From the NCBI GenBank assembly GCA_002287035.1, contig NSKG01000012.1, positions 30,388 through 94,387 on the forward strand: 64,000 bases of DNA, given 5' to 3'. Origin of the DNA: Pseudomonas sp. WN033. GTDB taxonomy: Bacteria > Pseudomonadota > Gammaproteobacteria > Pseudomonadales > Pseudomonadaceae. The notes beneath the pieces are model-generated. The model did not search any database. It was not told the origin of the DNA and saw only the letters and a program-made list of their open reading frames with translations. Both the position numbers and the translations under genes were made by a program. The stretch's first letter is position 1. Each line of letters begins with the position of its first letter. Of the stretch, positions 24,933 to 33,649 are shown piece by piece.

Positions 24933-26192
24933 TCAGCCACCGACCACCAGGCCGAGACCGTACACCGCCAGAAAGCCGAAGGCAAAAGCCAACAGCAGCA
25001 GCCCGAAGCTGCGAAGGTATGTCATGAAGGTCAGCCCCGGCACCTTGCTCATGGCCACGATACCGGCGGCGGAGCCAATTATAAGCAAGGAACCGCCCAC
25101 TCCGACAGCATAAGTCAGCCCCATCCACTCGGCGACGCTCATCTTAAGATCAGACTTGAGCAGCGCGGCCGTCAGCGGCACGTTGTCGATCAACGCCGAG
25201 AGCAGCCCCATCAGGAAGTTGGCCAGCAGGGTCGGCATCATGCCATAGAGCGCGGTCAGGCCTTCGAGTACGCCGATGAACTGCAGCATGCCAACAAGCA
25301 GCAACACGCCGAGGAAGAACAGCAGCGTCTCGAACTCGATGGCCCGGATATATTCGAGAATCGGGTCGTTGTCGATGTCTTCGTTGAAGAACCGGGCCAC
25401 CAGAAACATGATCGCCAGGCCGGTAAGAAAGCTCAGCACTGGCGGAATCGCCCAGAGCAGGCTGGCGAGGATGGTAAAGACGATGGTCGCCAGGAAAATC
25501 CCGGCAATCACCTGATCCACCCCACGGATCGGTCGCAACGCTTCTTTCTCGATCACCGCCTCGCCATTAAGCCCCCAGGATAGCAATCCGGCCAGCAGCA
25601 TCACTGCCATGAATGCCGGCAGGCTTAGCATCAGCAGATGGGTGATCTCGACCTTGTCAGCCAGGAAGATCATCAGCGTGGTGACATCCCCGGTGATCAT
25701 CGCCACCCCGCCGGAGTTGACCGCAAACACCACCAGAGTCGCAAAACGCAAGGTCTTGCGCGCTTCCATCTTGAGACTGAGGATCAGCGCCACCGATACC
25801 AGAGTCGCGGTGATGTTGTCGGCAATCGAGGAAAATACAAAGCAGAACAACGCAGTGAGAAACAGCAGCTTGCGCTCGGTAATCCGCCCCGGCAGCACCA
25901 GGTATATGAGGTTCTCGATCAGCCCCTTTTTGTTCAGGTAGGCAACAAAGGTCATGGTCGCCAGCAGAAACAGCCAGAGCCCGGCGATATCGGCAATATT
26001 ATGGTTCAGGGCGGCCTGGACCTCGGCCCGGAACGCCGGATCCGGTGCAGCCATAAACATGACCAGCCAGGCCAGCGCACCGAACAGCAACACCACCTTG
26101 GCCTTGCTGACGTGAATGACCTCTTCCAGCACAACCCCCGCAAACGCTGCAATCGCCATGACGATCAGCAGCACCTCTACCGCGCTAGACAT
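24933..26192 (-). CDS. nhaD: NhaD-type Na+/H+ antiporter
   Basis: 419 residues with about 11 membrane segments. Family features include an N-terminal VVLEEVIHVSKAKVVLLFG, FVFSSIADNITATLVSVAL and ALIDNVPLTAALL, conserved polar positions of the NhaD/ArsB fold. It exchanges cytoplasmic Na+ (or Li+) for protons and is common in halophilic or alkali-tolerant proteobacteria. It is inserted between ribD and riboflavin synthase, genes that lie side by side in P. aeruginosa. It starts 12 bases after ribD in the same direction, so it may share the rib transcript. Confidence 0.9.
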   Translation of the reverse strand: MSSAVEVLLIVMAIAAFAGVVLEEVIHVSKAKVVLLFGALAWLVMFMAAPDPAFRAEVQAALNHNIADIAGLWLFLLATMTFVAYLNKKGLIENLIYLVLPGRITERKLLFLTALFCFVFSSIADNITATLVSVALILSLKMEARKTLRFATLVVFAVNSGGVAMITGDVTTLMIFLADKVEITHLLMLSLPAFMAVMLLAGLLSWGLNGEAVIEKEALRPIRGVDQVIAGIFLATIVFTILASLLWAIPPVLSFLTGLAIMFLVARFFNEDIDNDPILEYIRAIEFETLLFFLGVLLLVGMLQFIGVLEGLTALYGMMPTLLANFLMGLLSALIDNVPLTAALLKSDLKMSVAEWMGLTYAVGVGGSLLIIGSAAGIVAMSKVPGLTFMTYLRSFGLLLLAFAFGFLAVYGLGLVVGG

Positions 26193-26204
26193 GTGACGTA
26201 CTCT

Positions 26205-27335
26205 TCAGGAAGGAAAAACCGGGCGCGCCGTAACCCGCCAGTCGCGACCGACCGCGCGCAGGTCGGTAATCTCGACATCCATGGCCTCGGCCATGTGGGC
26301 AAACGGCAACTCAAGCAAGCCGCGGGCCTGGCTGCCCAGCAGCCGCGGTGCCATATAAATCACCAACTCATCGACCAGTTGCGCACGCCAGAAGGCGCCA
26401 GCCAGGCGGGCACCGGACTCCACCAGCACCTCGTTGCAGCCACGCCCGGCCAGCTCGGCCAGCAGCGCCGCCAGATCCACATGCTGGTCCTGGCCCGGCA
26501 GCGCCAGCAGCTCACTGCCCGCGGCCTGGTATTCGGCCTGACGGTTCGGGGCCTGATAACAGACCACCAGGGTCGGGCCTGGGGTCTGGAACAGCCGGCG
26601 CGTCAGCGGGACCCGCAGATGGCCGTCGATCAACACGCGCAGCGGCTGGCGTTCGGCGGCGGCACGGGCCTGGTCTTCCGGCAGGTCCAGCTCGGCGGCG
26701 CGCACGTTCAGGGCCGAGTCATCCAGCAACACGCTGTCGGCGCCGCTGATCACCGCGCCACTGCGGGCCCGCAGCCGCTGCACATCGGCGCGTGCGGCCG
26801 GGCCGGTAATCCACTGACTTTCGCCACTGGCCATGGCCGTGCGGCCGTCCAGACTCATGGCCAGCTTGAGTCGTACCCAGGGCAAACCACTGCGCATACG
26901 TTTGATAAAACCGGGATTGAGCGCTTCGGCCTCGGCCTCCAGCACCCCACAGGTAACGGCGATGCCCGCCGCGCGCAAACGCTCCAGGCCGCGCCCAGCC
27001 ACTTGCGGATTAGGGTCCTGCATGGCCGCGACCACCCGGCTGACGCCGGCCTTGACCAGCGCATCGGCACAGGGTGGCGTCTTACCGAAATGACTGCAGG
27101 GCTCCAGGGTGACATAGGCCGTTGCGCCCCGGGCCTGGGCGCCGGCCTGGGCCAGCGCATTGACCTCGGCGTGCCCTTGGCCGGCACGCACATGCCAGCC
27201 CTCGCCGACAATCTGCCCATCGCGCACCAGCACGCAGCCAACCCGCGGATTGGGCTCGGTGGTATACAGGCCGCGCGCCGCCAGTTGCAGGGCGCGAGCC
27301 ATCATCTGCTGATCGAGCACCGCCATTTCAGGCAT
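26205..27335 (-). CDS. ribD: Bifunctional riboflavin deaminase/reductase RibD
   Basis: 376 residues from the ATG at 27335, which overlaps nrdR by 8 bases and has AGGA upstream; Met four codons into this frame is an alternative. The N-terminal deaminase domain has the zinc motif GHAEVNAL followed by [18 protein letters not shown]. The C-terminal reductase domain starts near 150 ([22 protein letters not shown]... region, [18 protein letters not shown]). It performs the second and third steps of riboflavin synthesis. Confidence 0.95.
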   Translation of the reverse strand: MPEMAVLDQQMMARALQLAARGLYTTEPNPRVGCVLVRDGQIVGEGWHVRAGQGHAEVNALAQAGAQARGATAYVTLEPCSHFGKTPPCADALVKAGVSRVVAAMQDPNPQVAGRGLERLRAAGIAVTCGVLEAEAEALNPGFIKRMRSGLPWVRLKLAMSLDGRTAMASGESQWITGPAARADVQRLRARSGAVISGADSVLLDDSALNVRAAELDLPEDQARAAAERQPLRVLIDGHLRVPLTRRLFQTPGPTLVVCYQAPNRQAEYQAAGSELLALPGQDQHVDLAALLAELAGRGCNEVLVESGARLAGAFWRAQLVDELVIYMAPRLLGSQARGLLELPFAHMAEAMDVEITDLRAVGRDWRVTARPVFPS

Positions 27336-27801
27336 CGCCGGGTTCCTGATCGCCCCGCGACAGGCGCTCGATTTCCTCACGGAACTGATTGAGATCCTGG
27401 AACCGGCGATAGACCGAAGCAAAGCGGATATAGGCGACCTCGTCGAGCTGCTTGAGCTCGTCCATCACCATCTCGCCCACCACCATGGCCTTGATCTCCC
27501 GCTCACCGGTAGCCCGCAACCGGTGCTTGATATGGCCGATCGCCGCCTCGATCTGTTCGACGCTGACCGGACGCTTTTCCAGCGCCCGCAGCAGACCAGC
27601 CCGGAGCTTTTCCTCATCGAACGGCTGACGCCGGCCATCCTGCTTGATCACCCGAGGCAGCACCAACTCGGCGGTCTCGAAGGTAGTGAAGCGTTCCTGG
27701 CAGGCCAGACATTCACGCCGTCGGCGCACCTGATCGCCATCGGCCACAAGCCGGGAATCAATCACCTTGGTGTCATGGGCACCACAGAACGGGCAATGCA
27801 T
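27328..27801 (-). CDS. nrdR: Transcriptional repressor NrdR
   Basis: 157 residues. An N-terminal zinc ribbon ([25 protein letters not shown]) precedes an ATP-cone ([16 protein letters not shown]). NrdR senses dATP/ATP and represses ribonucleotide-reductase genes by binding paired NrdR boxes. It is upstream of ribD and overlaps it, the standard gammaproteobacterial arrangement. Confidence 0.96.
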   Translation of the reverse strand: MHCPFCGAHDTKVIDSRLVADGDQVRRRRECLACQERFTTFETAELVLPRVIKQDGRRQPFDEEKLRAGLLRALEKRPVSVEQIEAAIGHIKHRLRATGEREIKAMVVGEMVMDELKQLDEVAYIRFASVYRRFQDLNQFREEIERLSRGDQEPGDA

Positions 27802-27876
27802 AGCTGGGTTCCTAGGGTCTTAAGCGCCGCCCATCTTACTCCCATGCCCGGCATGAATAAACGCCAGCGGCGAAAC

Positions 27877-29367
27877 TCAGCGTTGCGTGGCTAACCAGCT
27901 ATCACGCAACCGACGCTTGGCAACCTTGCCATTGTCATCGCGCGGCAACTGCTCGACCCACTCGATCACACGCGGCACCTTGTAGCCTGCCAGCCGTTCA
28001 CGCAACTGCTCGCGCACCTGATCAGGCGTCGCCCGGCCAGCGTCCTGCCCGGCCAGCAGCGCCACCAGAGTCTCGCCATACTCCGCATCCGGCACACCGA
28101 AGACGGCGCAGTCGGCCACTCCGGGCATGGTCAGCAGAACATGTTCGATTTCAGCCGGGTAGATATTCACCCCGCCGGAAATCACCATATCCGAGGCACG
28201 ATCGCAGATGTACAGATAACCGTCATCGTCCAGATAGCCGATATCACCGACCGTCACCAGATCGTCCAACCCCGCATCAGCCCGGGCCTGCGGATTGTTC
28301 AGATAGGTGAAGTCGGTAACCGCTGGCTGGCGTACATAAACCACCCCCGGCACACCCACGGGGCAATCGTGACCATGCTCATCAACGATACGCAGCCGCG
28401 TACCGGTGATTGGCCGGCCGACACTGCCGGGCTTGTCCCGGGCCGACTGCGGGTCCTGCAGGGTAATCATGCCGGTTTCGCTGGAAGCGTAGGTCTCATA
28501 GATGACCGGCCCCCACCAATCCAGCATCGCACGCTTGACCTCAGGGGCGCAGGGCGCGCCGGTCGAGGCGACGAAACGTACCGATGACAGGTCGTAACGC
28601 GCCCGTACCTCGGCCGGCAAGCGCAACAGACGCACATACATGATCGGCACCAGAAACACCGTATCGATGCGGTGGCGCTCAATCAGCGCCAGGGTCTGCT
28701 CGGCATCGAAGCGGGCCATCAGTACCAGGGTTTCGGCCTGCTGCAGAGCCTGCTGGGCAAACGAGCTGGGGGCACTGTGATACAAAGGTGCCGACACCAG
28801 TGCCCGGACGCCCGGGCGGATACCCCAGGCCGTCGCTACCAGCTCGGCCATGCGCGCCAGCATCAACTCACGCTCCTGAGGCTGCGGGGCCATACGCTTG
28901 ACCCCCTTGGGCCGCCCCGTGGTGCCCGAGGTGTAAGCCATGTGCGCACGCGGGGTACGCGGCGGCCCGGCATAAGGGGCCTGCAGCGCCAGCCATTGGC
29001 CATAGTCCTGGGCCTCGCTGGCAGCACCTGCCGCGCCCACCACCAGCAACCGGACACCCTCCGGAATCGCCTCCTGCACCTCAGCCAGCAAATCGGCCTC
29101 GATCAGCAACACCTTGGCCGCGCAGTCGCGCAGGATGAAGCCGACCTCTTCAGCCTTGAAGTGCCAGTTGATCGGGCAATAGAAGCAGCCGGCCGTCTGA
29201 CAGGCCTGAATGGCATCGACGAAGGCCGGCCCGTTACGCAGCATCAGCGCCAGCACGTCACCATCCTCCACGCCCAGACGTGCCAGGCCGCCAGCCAGGC
29301 GCAGAGCCCGATCATCAAGCTCGGCAGGGGGGTATGACTGTTCGGCAAAGATCAGTTCGGCGGTCAT
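27877..29367 (-). CDS. AMP-binding acyl-CoA synthetase
   Basis: 496 residues from the ATG at 29367 (GGAG 8 bases upstream); a longer in-frame extension crosses the LysR promoter and is not supported. The AMP-binding P-loop is MAYTSGTTGRPKGVKRM, followed by YETYASSETGMITLQDP, GDIGYLDDDGYLYICDR and the catalytic Lys region PRDDNGKVAKRRL. It activates a carboxylic acid, probably fatty or aromatic, to its CoA ester. It is divergent from the LysR gene at 29476, which is the likely regulator. The substrate cannot be told from sequence. Confidence 0.9.
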   Translation of the reverse strand: MTAELIFAEQSYPPAELDDRALRLAGGLARLGVEDGDVLALMLRNGPAFVDAIQACQTAGCFYCPINWHFKAEEVGFILRDCAAKVLLIEADLLAEVQEAIPEGVRLLVVGAAGAASEAQDYGQWLALQAPYAGPPRTPRAHMAYTSGTTGRPKGVKRMAPQPQERELMLARMAELVATAWGIRPGVRALVSAPLYHSAPSSFAQQALQQAETLVLMARFDAEQTLALIERHRIDTVFLVPIMYVRLLRLPAEVRARYDLSSVRFVASTGAPCAPEVKRAMLDWWGPVIYETYASSETGMITLQDPQSARDKPGSVGRPITGTRLRIVDEHGHDCPVGVPGVVYVRQPAVTDFTYLNNPQARADAGLDDLVTVGDIGYLDDDGYLYICDRASDMVISGGVNIYPAEIEHVLLTMPGVADCAVFGVPDAEYGETLVALLAGQDAGRATPDQVREQLRERLAGYKVPRVIEWVEQLPRDDNGKVAKRRLRDSWLATQR

Positions 29368-29475
29368 GGTGGGGCTCCGGGTGACAATGAGTGGATGGCT
29401 CTGAAACTGCACCCGACTATAGGTATCGCCCAAACAGTCGACAATTACCCATACAGCACTCAAACTGATTCCACT

Positions 29476-30405
29476 ATGGAAACAATAACCGATATCAAGA
29501 CCCTGCAATTTCTGCTCGCCGTTGTCGAAGCGGGTTCGATGAGTGCAGCCGCCCGGCGCCTTGGTACGACCCGGTCCTACATCAGCCGGCGAATCAAGTC
29601 TCTGGAACAGCAGATTCAGGCCCAGTTGTTCCGACGTACCACCCGCCAACTCGAACCGACCCAGATCGGCTGGGCGCTACATGCCCACGCGGTACGCATC
29701 AGCCGCGAGCTACAGGCGTTGCAGGCCACAGTGGAAGATCTGGGCCAGAGTTTGCGCGGGCATATTCGCGTCAGCATGCCGACAGCCCTTGGCCAGATGG
29801 TCATTGGCCCCTGGCTGCTGGAATTCGGCCAACGCCACCCGGACGTCAGCCTGCAGGTGATTTTCAGCAACCGGATTACCGACCTGATGGCCGAAGAAGT
29901 CGACATTGCCATCCGGATCACCAGCTACCCGCCGGAGTCGGTAGTAGCGCGCGATCTGGGCCCCATCGACTGGGTATTGTGCGCCGCACCCGACTACCTG
30001 CAACGCCAGGGCCGACCGAACACCCCGGAGCAGTTGAGCCAGCACCCATTTCTCACCGCCCCGCTCAGTGGCAGCCGGCTGACCCTGCGCCTGAGTTCAC
30101 AGGCCCAGCGCTTGGACCTGACGGTAACATCGCGCCTGCAGTCAGCCGAAGTACTGTTCCTCAAGCGCGCGGCCATCAGCGGGTTGGGTTGCGCCCTGCT
30201 CCCGGCCTACGCCGTCAGCGATGCCCTGCATGATCACCGGCTGGACGTGCTACTTGACGAATATCAGATCAGAGTCGATGACTGGGGCGACCGGTTGTAC
30301 CTGATCACCGCCCCAACCCTCTACCCCACACCTGCAGCCAGGGCGCTGATCGAGTTTTTGCGTGAGCGGCTGGGAAGTCTGGACTGGAGTGAGCCCTGGC
30401 CGTAA
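29476..30405 (+). CDS. LysR-family transcriptional regulator
   Basis: 309 residues from the ATG at 29476. The N-terminal winged HTH (LQFLLAVVEAGSMSAAARRLGTTRSYISRRIKSLEQQ, about 8-45) is classic LysR, followed by a periplasmic-binding-like effector domain (about 90-300: GHIRVSMPTALGQMVIGPWLLEF, FLKRAAISGLGCALLPAYAV). The gene is divergent from the acyl-CoA synthetase across 108 bases, so that is its likely target. The ligand may be a product or substrate of that enzyme. No clear ribosome site precedes the ATG. Confidence 0.88.
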   Translation: METITDIKTLQFLLAVVEAGSMSAAARRLGTTRSYISRRIKSLEQQIQAQLFRRTTRQLEPTQIGWALHAHAVRISRELQALQATVEDLGQSLRGHIRVSMPTALGQMVIGPWLLEFGQRHPDVSLQVIFSNRITDLMAEEVDIAIRITSYPPESVVARDLGPIDWVLCAAPDYLQRQGRPNTPEQLSQHPFLTAPLSGSRLTLRLSSQAQRLDLTVTSRLQSAEVLFLKRAAISGLGCALLPAYAVSDALHDHRLDVLLDEYQIRVDDWGDRLYLITAPTLYPTPAARALIEFLRERLGSLDWSEPWP

Positions 30406-30444
30406 GGTGCGACCCTGACCCCAACGCGCCGCTCAAGCCCGATA

Positions 30445-31122
30445 ATGACCATGACTCTGAACCGCCTTGAACTCGCCCTGCATGCCGTCCTGCCCGATGC
30501 CCGCCTGAGCGCCACGGCGCTGCCTGGTCTGCCGGAGCTGAAACTGTGGCTGCTGGACCCTGCCAATCTGGATCGCGCCTTCGCCAGCGACGAAACCTGC
30601 CGGCTGCTCGACAGCCCGCCGTACTGGGGCTTCTGCTGGGGCAGCGGCCTGGCCCTGGCGCGCTGGATTCTCGACAATCCGCAGCAGGTGCGCGGCCAAC
30701 GCGTCCTGGATTTTGGCGCTGGCTCCGGCGTGGTCGCTCTGGCCTGCGCCCTGGCTGGGGCCCGCACCAGCATTGCCTGCGACCTCGATCAACCGGCACT
30801 GTGGGCCAGCGCGCTGAACGCCGAACTTAACGACCTAGAACTGGAGCTGGCTGGCGACTACTTTGCCGTGGCCGGTGAGCTGGACCTGATCATTGCCGCC
30901 GATGTGCTGTATGACCGCGATAACCACCCGCTGCTGGAGCATTTCGCCGAGCGCGCGCCACGGGTGCTGATCGCCGACTCACGGGTCCGCCAGCTGGAGC
31001 ATCCGCACTATCAGCGGCTGGCCACACTGACGGGGCAGACCTGGCCGGATCTGGGCGAGCCGCTGGAGTTTCGCCAAGTGGCGCTGTACAGCACGCGCCA
31101 AAGCCCCTCAGCGGCGGCTTGA
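30445..31122 (+). CDS. SAM-dependent methyltransferase (nicotinamide N-methyase/ETFB-type)
   Basis: 225 residues. Motif I (VLDFGAGSGVVALACALAGA, about 87-106), an acidic ACDLDQ at motif II and IIAADVLYDRDNHPLL at motif IV place it with the predicted nicotinamide N-methyase or Lys-methyltransferase group (METTL20-like). The N-terminal PPYWGFCWGSGLALARW segment is typical of that group. It precedes cnoX by 59 bases. The target is unknown; a protein lysine is a reasonable guess. Confidence 0.8.
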   Translation: MTMTLNRLELALHAVLPDARLSATALPGLPELKLWLLDPANLDRAFASDETCRLLDSPPYWGFCWGSGLALARWILDNPQQVRGQRVLDFGAGSGVVALACALAGARTSIACDLDQPALWASALNAELNDLELELAGDYFAVAGELDLIIAADVLYDRDNHPLLEHFAERAPRVLIADSRVRQLEHPHYQRLATLTGQTWPDLGEPLEFRQVALYSTRQSPSAAA

Positions 31123-31181
31123 TTTCCCTACCCCCCGCCCCCACTATCGACCAATACCCCAGCCTTGAACGGATCAACCCG

Positions 31182-32057
31182 ATGAGTCAGTCGCCCTATA
31201 TATTCGATGTAACAGAAGCCGATTTTGACCGCTTTGTTCTGGAAAACTCGTTTCACAAGCCAGTGCTGGTCGACTTCTGGGCGGACTGGTGCGCCCCCTG
31301 CAAGGCACTGATGCCGGTACTGGCAAAAATTACCGAAAGCCTTGGAGGTGAGCTGCTGCTGGCCAAGGTCAACTGTGACGAACAGGCCGGGCTGACCCAG
31401 CGCTTTGGGATTCGCAGCCTGCCGACCGTGGTGCTGTTTAAGGATGGTCAGCCGGTCGATGGCTTTGCCGGAGTCCAGCCTGAGAGTGCCATCCGCACCC
31501 TGCTTGAGCCCCATGTCGGCACCCCGCCGGAGACCTGCGACGCTGCCGATCCGGCCAGCCAGGCCAGCGAGCTGCTGGAGGCCGGCGATCCGGCAGCCGC
31601 GATTGCCCTGCTGCAACCACTGATCAGTCAGCAACCTGACGACCCGCTGCTGATTTTGCTGGCCCGCGCCCTGGCGCTCGATGGCCAGCTCGACGAGGCA
31701 GGCCAGGTACTGGAGGCGGTCAAGGACCGGGATAGCCACAAGGCGGCGCTGAACGGCGCCCGGGCGCAACTGACCTTCCTGCGTCAGGCCGCCGACTTCC
31801 CGCCCCGCCAGGTACTGGAACAGCGTCTGGTCACAGCGACCAACGACAGCGAAGCGCTCTACCAACTGGCGGTCAGTGATCTGGCCGCCCAGCGCCATGA
31901 AGCCGGCCTGCAAACCTTGCTGGAGCTGTTCCGCCAGGACCGCAGTTACGGTGACGGCGCCGCGCACAAAACCCTGCTACAGGTGTTCGACCTGTTGGGC
32001 AGCGACCACCCGCTGACCCTGCAGTTTCGCCGCAAGCTGTATCAGCTTCTCTATTGA
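31182..32057 (+). CDS. cnoX: Chaperedoxin CnoX (YbbN), thioredoxin plus TPR
   Basis: 291 residues from the ATG at 31182, which opens MSQSPYIFDVTEADF. Residues 1-115 are a thioredoxin fold with the active site WCAPC at 36-40; E. coli YbbN instead has an inactive SQHC. The rest is alpha-helical with TPR-like pairs (ASELLEAGDPAAAIALLQP, PDDPLLILLARALALDGQLDEAGQVLE). Family members protect proteins from hypochlorite and deliver clients to GroEL and DnaK. The Pseudomonas-type CxxC suggests it also has redox activity. Confidence 0.92.
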   Translation: MSQSPYIFDVTEADFDRFVLENSFHKPVLVDFWADWCAPCKALMPVLAKITESLGGELLLAKVNCDEQAGLTQRFGIRSLPTVVLFKDGQPVDGFAGVQPESAIRTLLEPHVGTPPETCDAADPASQASELLEAGDPAAAIALLQPLISQQPDDPLLILLARALALDGQLDEAGQVLEAVKDRDSHKAALNGARAQLTFLRQAADFPPRQVLEQRLVTATNDSEALYQLAVSDLAAQRHEAGLQTLLELFRQDRSYGDGAAHKTLLQVFDLLGSDHPLTLQFRRKLYQLLY

Positions 32058-32068
32058 TCGGTAACCGG

Positions 32069-32092
32069 GCTGCGGTTGAAACATACCGCAGC
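32069..32092 (+). terminator. Hairpin after cnoX
   Basis: GCTGCGGT-TGAAACAT-ACCGCAGC, a perfect 8-bp stem 12 bases after the cnoX stop. It is followed by AAAGCTGCTTTT and not a full T-run, so it is a probable but weak terminator. Confidence 0.45.
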
Positions 32093-32117
32093 AAAGCTGC
32101 TTTTGGCCTTTGCTGGC

Positions 32118-32130
32118 GTTATAAGATAAC
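32118..32130. promoter_or_regulatory. Zur-type operator
   Basis: GTTATAAGATAAC is a palindrome (GTTAT-N3-ATAAC) like the gammaproteobacterial Zur box core. It lies 36 bases before the ATG of the His-rich zinc protein. Zur repressors bind such sites when zinc is sufficient. Confidence 0.65.
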
Positions 32131-32166
32131 ATCATGCTTTTCACCGACTGCCAGGAGAACTTCCCG

Positions 32167-32838
32167 ATGCGCCTACTCCCCCTTGTAGCCGGTAGTCTGC
32201 TGACTACCCTGGCCTTCAGCCTGCATGCCCACAACCATGATCATCACCATCACGGGCATAACGGCCACGATCATGACCATGGACACAAGCATGAGCACGG
32301 CGACAGCCTGGGCGCCCATCAGCACGGGGTAGCCAACCTGAATCTGGTACTCGAGGGCAGCACCCTGGCCATTGAGCTGGAAAGCCCAGCCGACAATCTG
32401 GTGGGTTTCGAATACCTGCCCAGCACCGACGCCGACAAGGCCAAGGTACGCGAGGTCATGGCCAGCCTGCGCCAGGCCGACACCCTGTTCCAGTTCCCGG
32501 CCGCCGCCGGTTGCAGTCTGGACCAGGTGGAGCTGCAAAGCCCGCTGTTCAGCGCCGTCGAGCACAGCCACAAGCATGACCACGATCACGGCCACGCTCA
32601 CAAGCACAAACATGACCATGACCATGACCATGACCACAAACATGACCATGATCATGCCCACAACGACATCGAAGCGCACTATCACTTTACCTGCACCAAC
32701 GTCGCGGCCCTGAACCAGATTGAACTGAAGCTGTTTGAAAGCTTCCCGCGCACCGAAAAACTGCTGCTGCAGGCCATCACCCCGACAGGCCAGCAAGGTG
32801 GCGAGCTGAGCCCGGCTCAGAACCTGATCCGCTTCTGA
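32167..32838 (+). CDS. His-rich periplasmic zinc protein, DUF2796 family
   Basis: 223 residues from the ATG at 32167 (AGGAG 9 bases upstream). A signal peptide (1-20) leads into HNHDHHHHGHNGHDHDHGH, then a folded part (about 45-130), then a second His/Asp run (SHKHDHDHGHAHKHKHDH onward, about 137-170), then the C-terminal DIEAHYHFTC domain. DUF2796 proteins form Zur-regulated clusters with an ABC transporter of the FtsX type and DUF3299. It probably binds or shuttles zinc in the periplasm. The gene opens such a cluster here. Confidence 0.88.
   Translation: MRLLPLVAGSLLTTLAFSLHAHNHDHHHHGHNGHDHDHGHKHEHGDSLGAHQHGVANLNLVLEGSTLAIELESPADNLVGFEYLPSTDADKAKVREVMASLRQADTLFQFPAAAGCSLDQVELQSPLFSAVEHSHKHDHDHGHAHKHKHDHDHDHDHKHDHDHAHNDIEAHYHFTCTNVAALNQIELKLFESFPRTEKLLLQAITPTGQQGGELSPAQNLIRF
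32606..32656 (+). repeat. In-frame hexamer tandem repeat coding for His-Asp
   Basis: About five CATGAC units run in tandem around 32610-32640, interrupted by CACAAA. Each unit encodes His-Asp, so changes in repeat number would alter the metal-binding tail without breaking the frame. Confidence 0.7.
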
Positions 32839-32847
32839 AACACCCCC

Positions 32848-32872
32848 GGCGTGCAGGCCCGCCCTGCACGCC
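32848..32872 (+). terminator. Terminator-like hairpin between the DUF2796 gene and the ABC genes
   Basis: GGCGTGCAGG-CCCGC-CCTGCACGCC, a perfect 10-bp stem, 9 bases after the DUF2796 stop. It is followed by CTCTTGTCTTG, only partly T-rich. It could reduce read-through into the ABC genes, which have no promoter that I can recognise. Confidence 0.6.
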
Positions 32873-32935
32873 CTCTTGTCTTGCGTTAGCCCAAGCCTGT
32901 AGTTTGAACCCCTGCAATCTGTCAACGGCACGCCC

Positions 32936-33649
32936 ATGACCCAGCCTGTTATCCAACTGCACGACATGACCTATGCCTGGCCTGGCCAGCCAACCCTGCT
33001 GGATATCCATGAGTTCACCCTGCAAGCTGGTGAAAAAGTTTTTCTCAAGGGCCCCTCAGGTAGCGGCAAGACCACCCTGCTGGGCTTACTTGGCGGGGTC
33101 TACCTGCCAGCCAGCGGCCATATCCGCCTGCTCGGCCAGGATCTGGCCAGACTGTCGTCGGTACGCCGCGACCGCTTCCGCGCCGACCACACCGGCTACA
33201 TATTTCAGATGTTCAACCTGCTGCCCTATTTGTCGTTGGTCGACAACGTCATCCTGCCCTGCCGTTTCTCACGAATCCGCCGCCAACGCGCGCTGGCCCG
33301 CCATCCCAGCCTGGAACAGGCCGCTTGCGAACTGCTCGCCCACCTCGGCCTGGCTGACCCAGCCCTGTTGCGGCGTCCGGTGACCGAACTATCGATCGGC
33401 CAGCAACAACGCGTGGCGTCGGCTCGCGCTCTGATCGGCAGCCCTGAGCTGGTCATCGCTGACGAGCCGACCTCGGCGCTGGATGCTGACAGCCGCGAGG
33501 CATTTCTCAAGCTGCTATTCGCCGAATGCCAGGCCGCTGGCAGCAGCCTGCTGTTTGTCAGCCATGATGCCTCGCTGGAACGGCTGTTTGACCGCGGTTT
33601 GTCGCTGCAACAACTCAACCGGGCCGCCAGCGCCCAGGAGGTGATTTGA
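32936..33649 (+). CDS. ABC transporter ATP-binding protein (LolD/MacB type)
   Basis: 237 residues. Walker A is GPSGSGKTTLLGLLGG (about 39-54), the signature is ELSIGQQQRVASARALIG, and Walker B is LVIADEPTSALD, followed by the H-loop FVSHD. The closest family pattern is the MacB/LolD class, which powers mechanotransmission and not channel transport. Its stop overlaps the permease ATG (TGATG). It is likely part of a Zur-regulated zinc cluster. Confidence 0.9.
   Translation: MTQPVIQLHDMTYAWPGQPTLLDIHEFTLQAGEKVFLKGPSGSGKTTLLGLLGGVYLPASGHIRLLGQDLARLSSVRRDRFRADHTGYIFQMFNLLPYLSLVDNVILPCRFSRIRRQRALARHPSLEQAACELLAHLGLADPALLRRPVTELSIGQQQRVASARALIGSPELVIADEPTSALDADSREAFLKLLFAECQAAGSSLLFVSHDASLERLFDRGLSLQQLNRAASAQEVI

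Noticed and set aside
25638..27392. Long open frame of 584 codons on the plus strand across nhaD and ribD
   Set aside because: It is antisense to two clear genes with conserved domains and has no recognisable domain of its own; high GC creates such frames.
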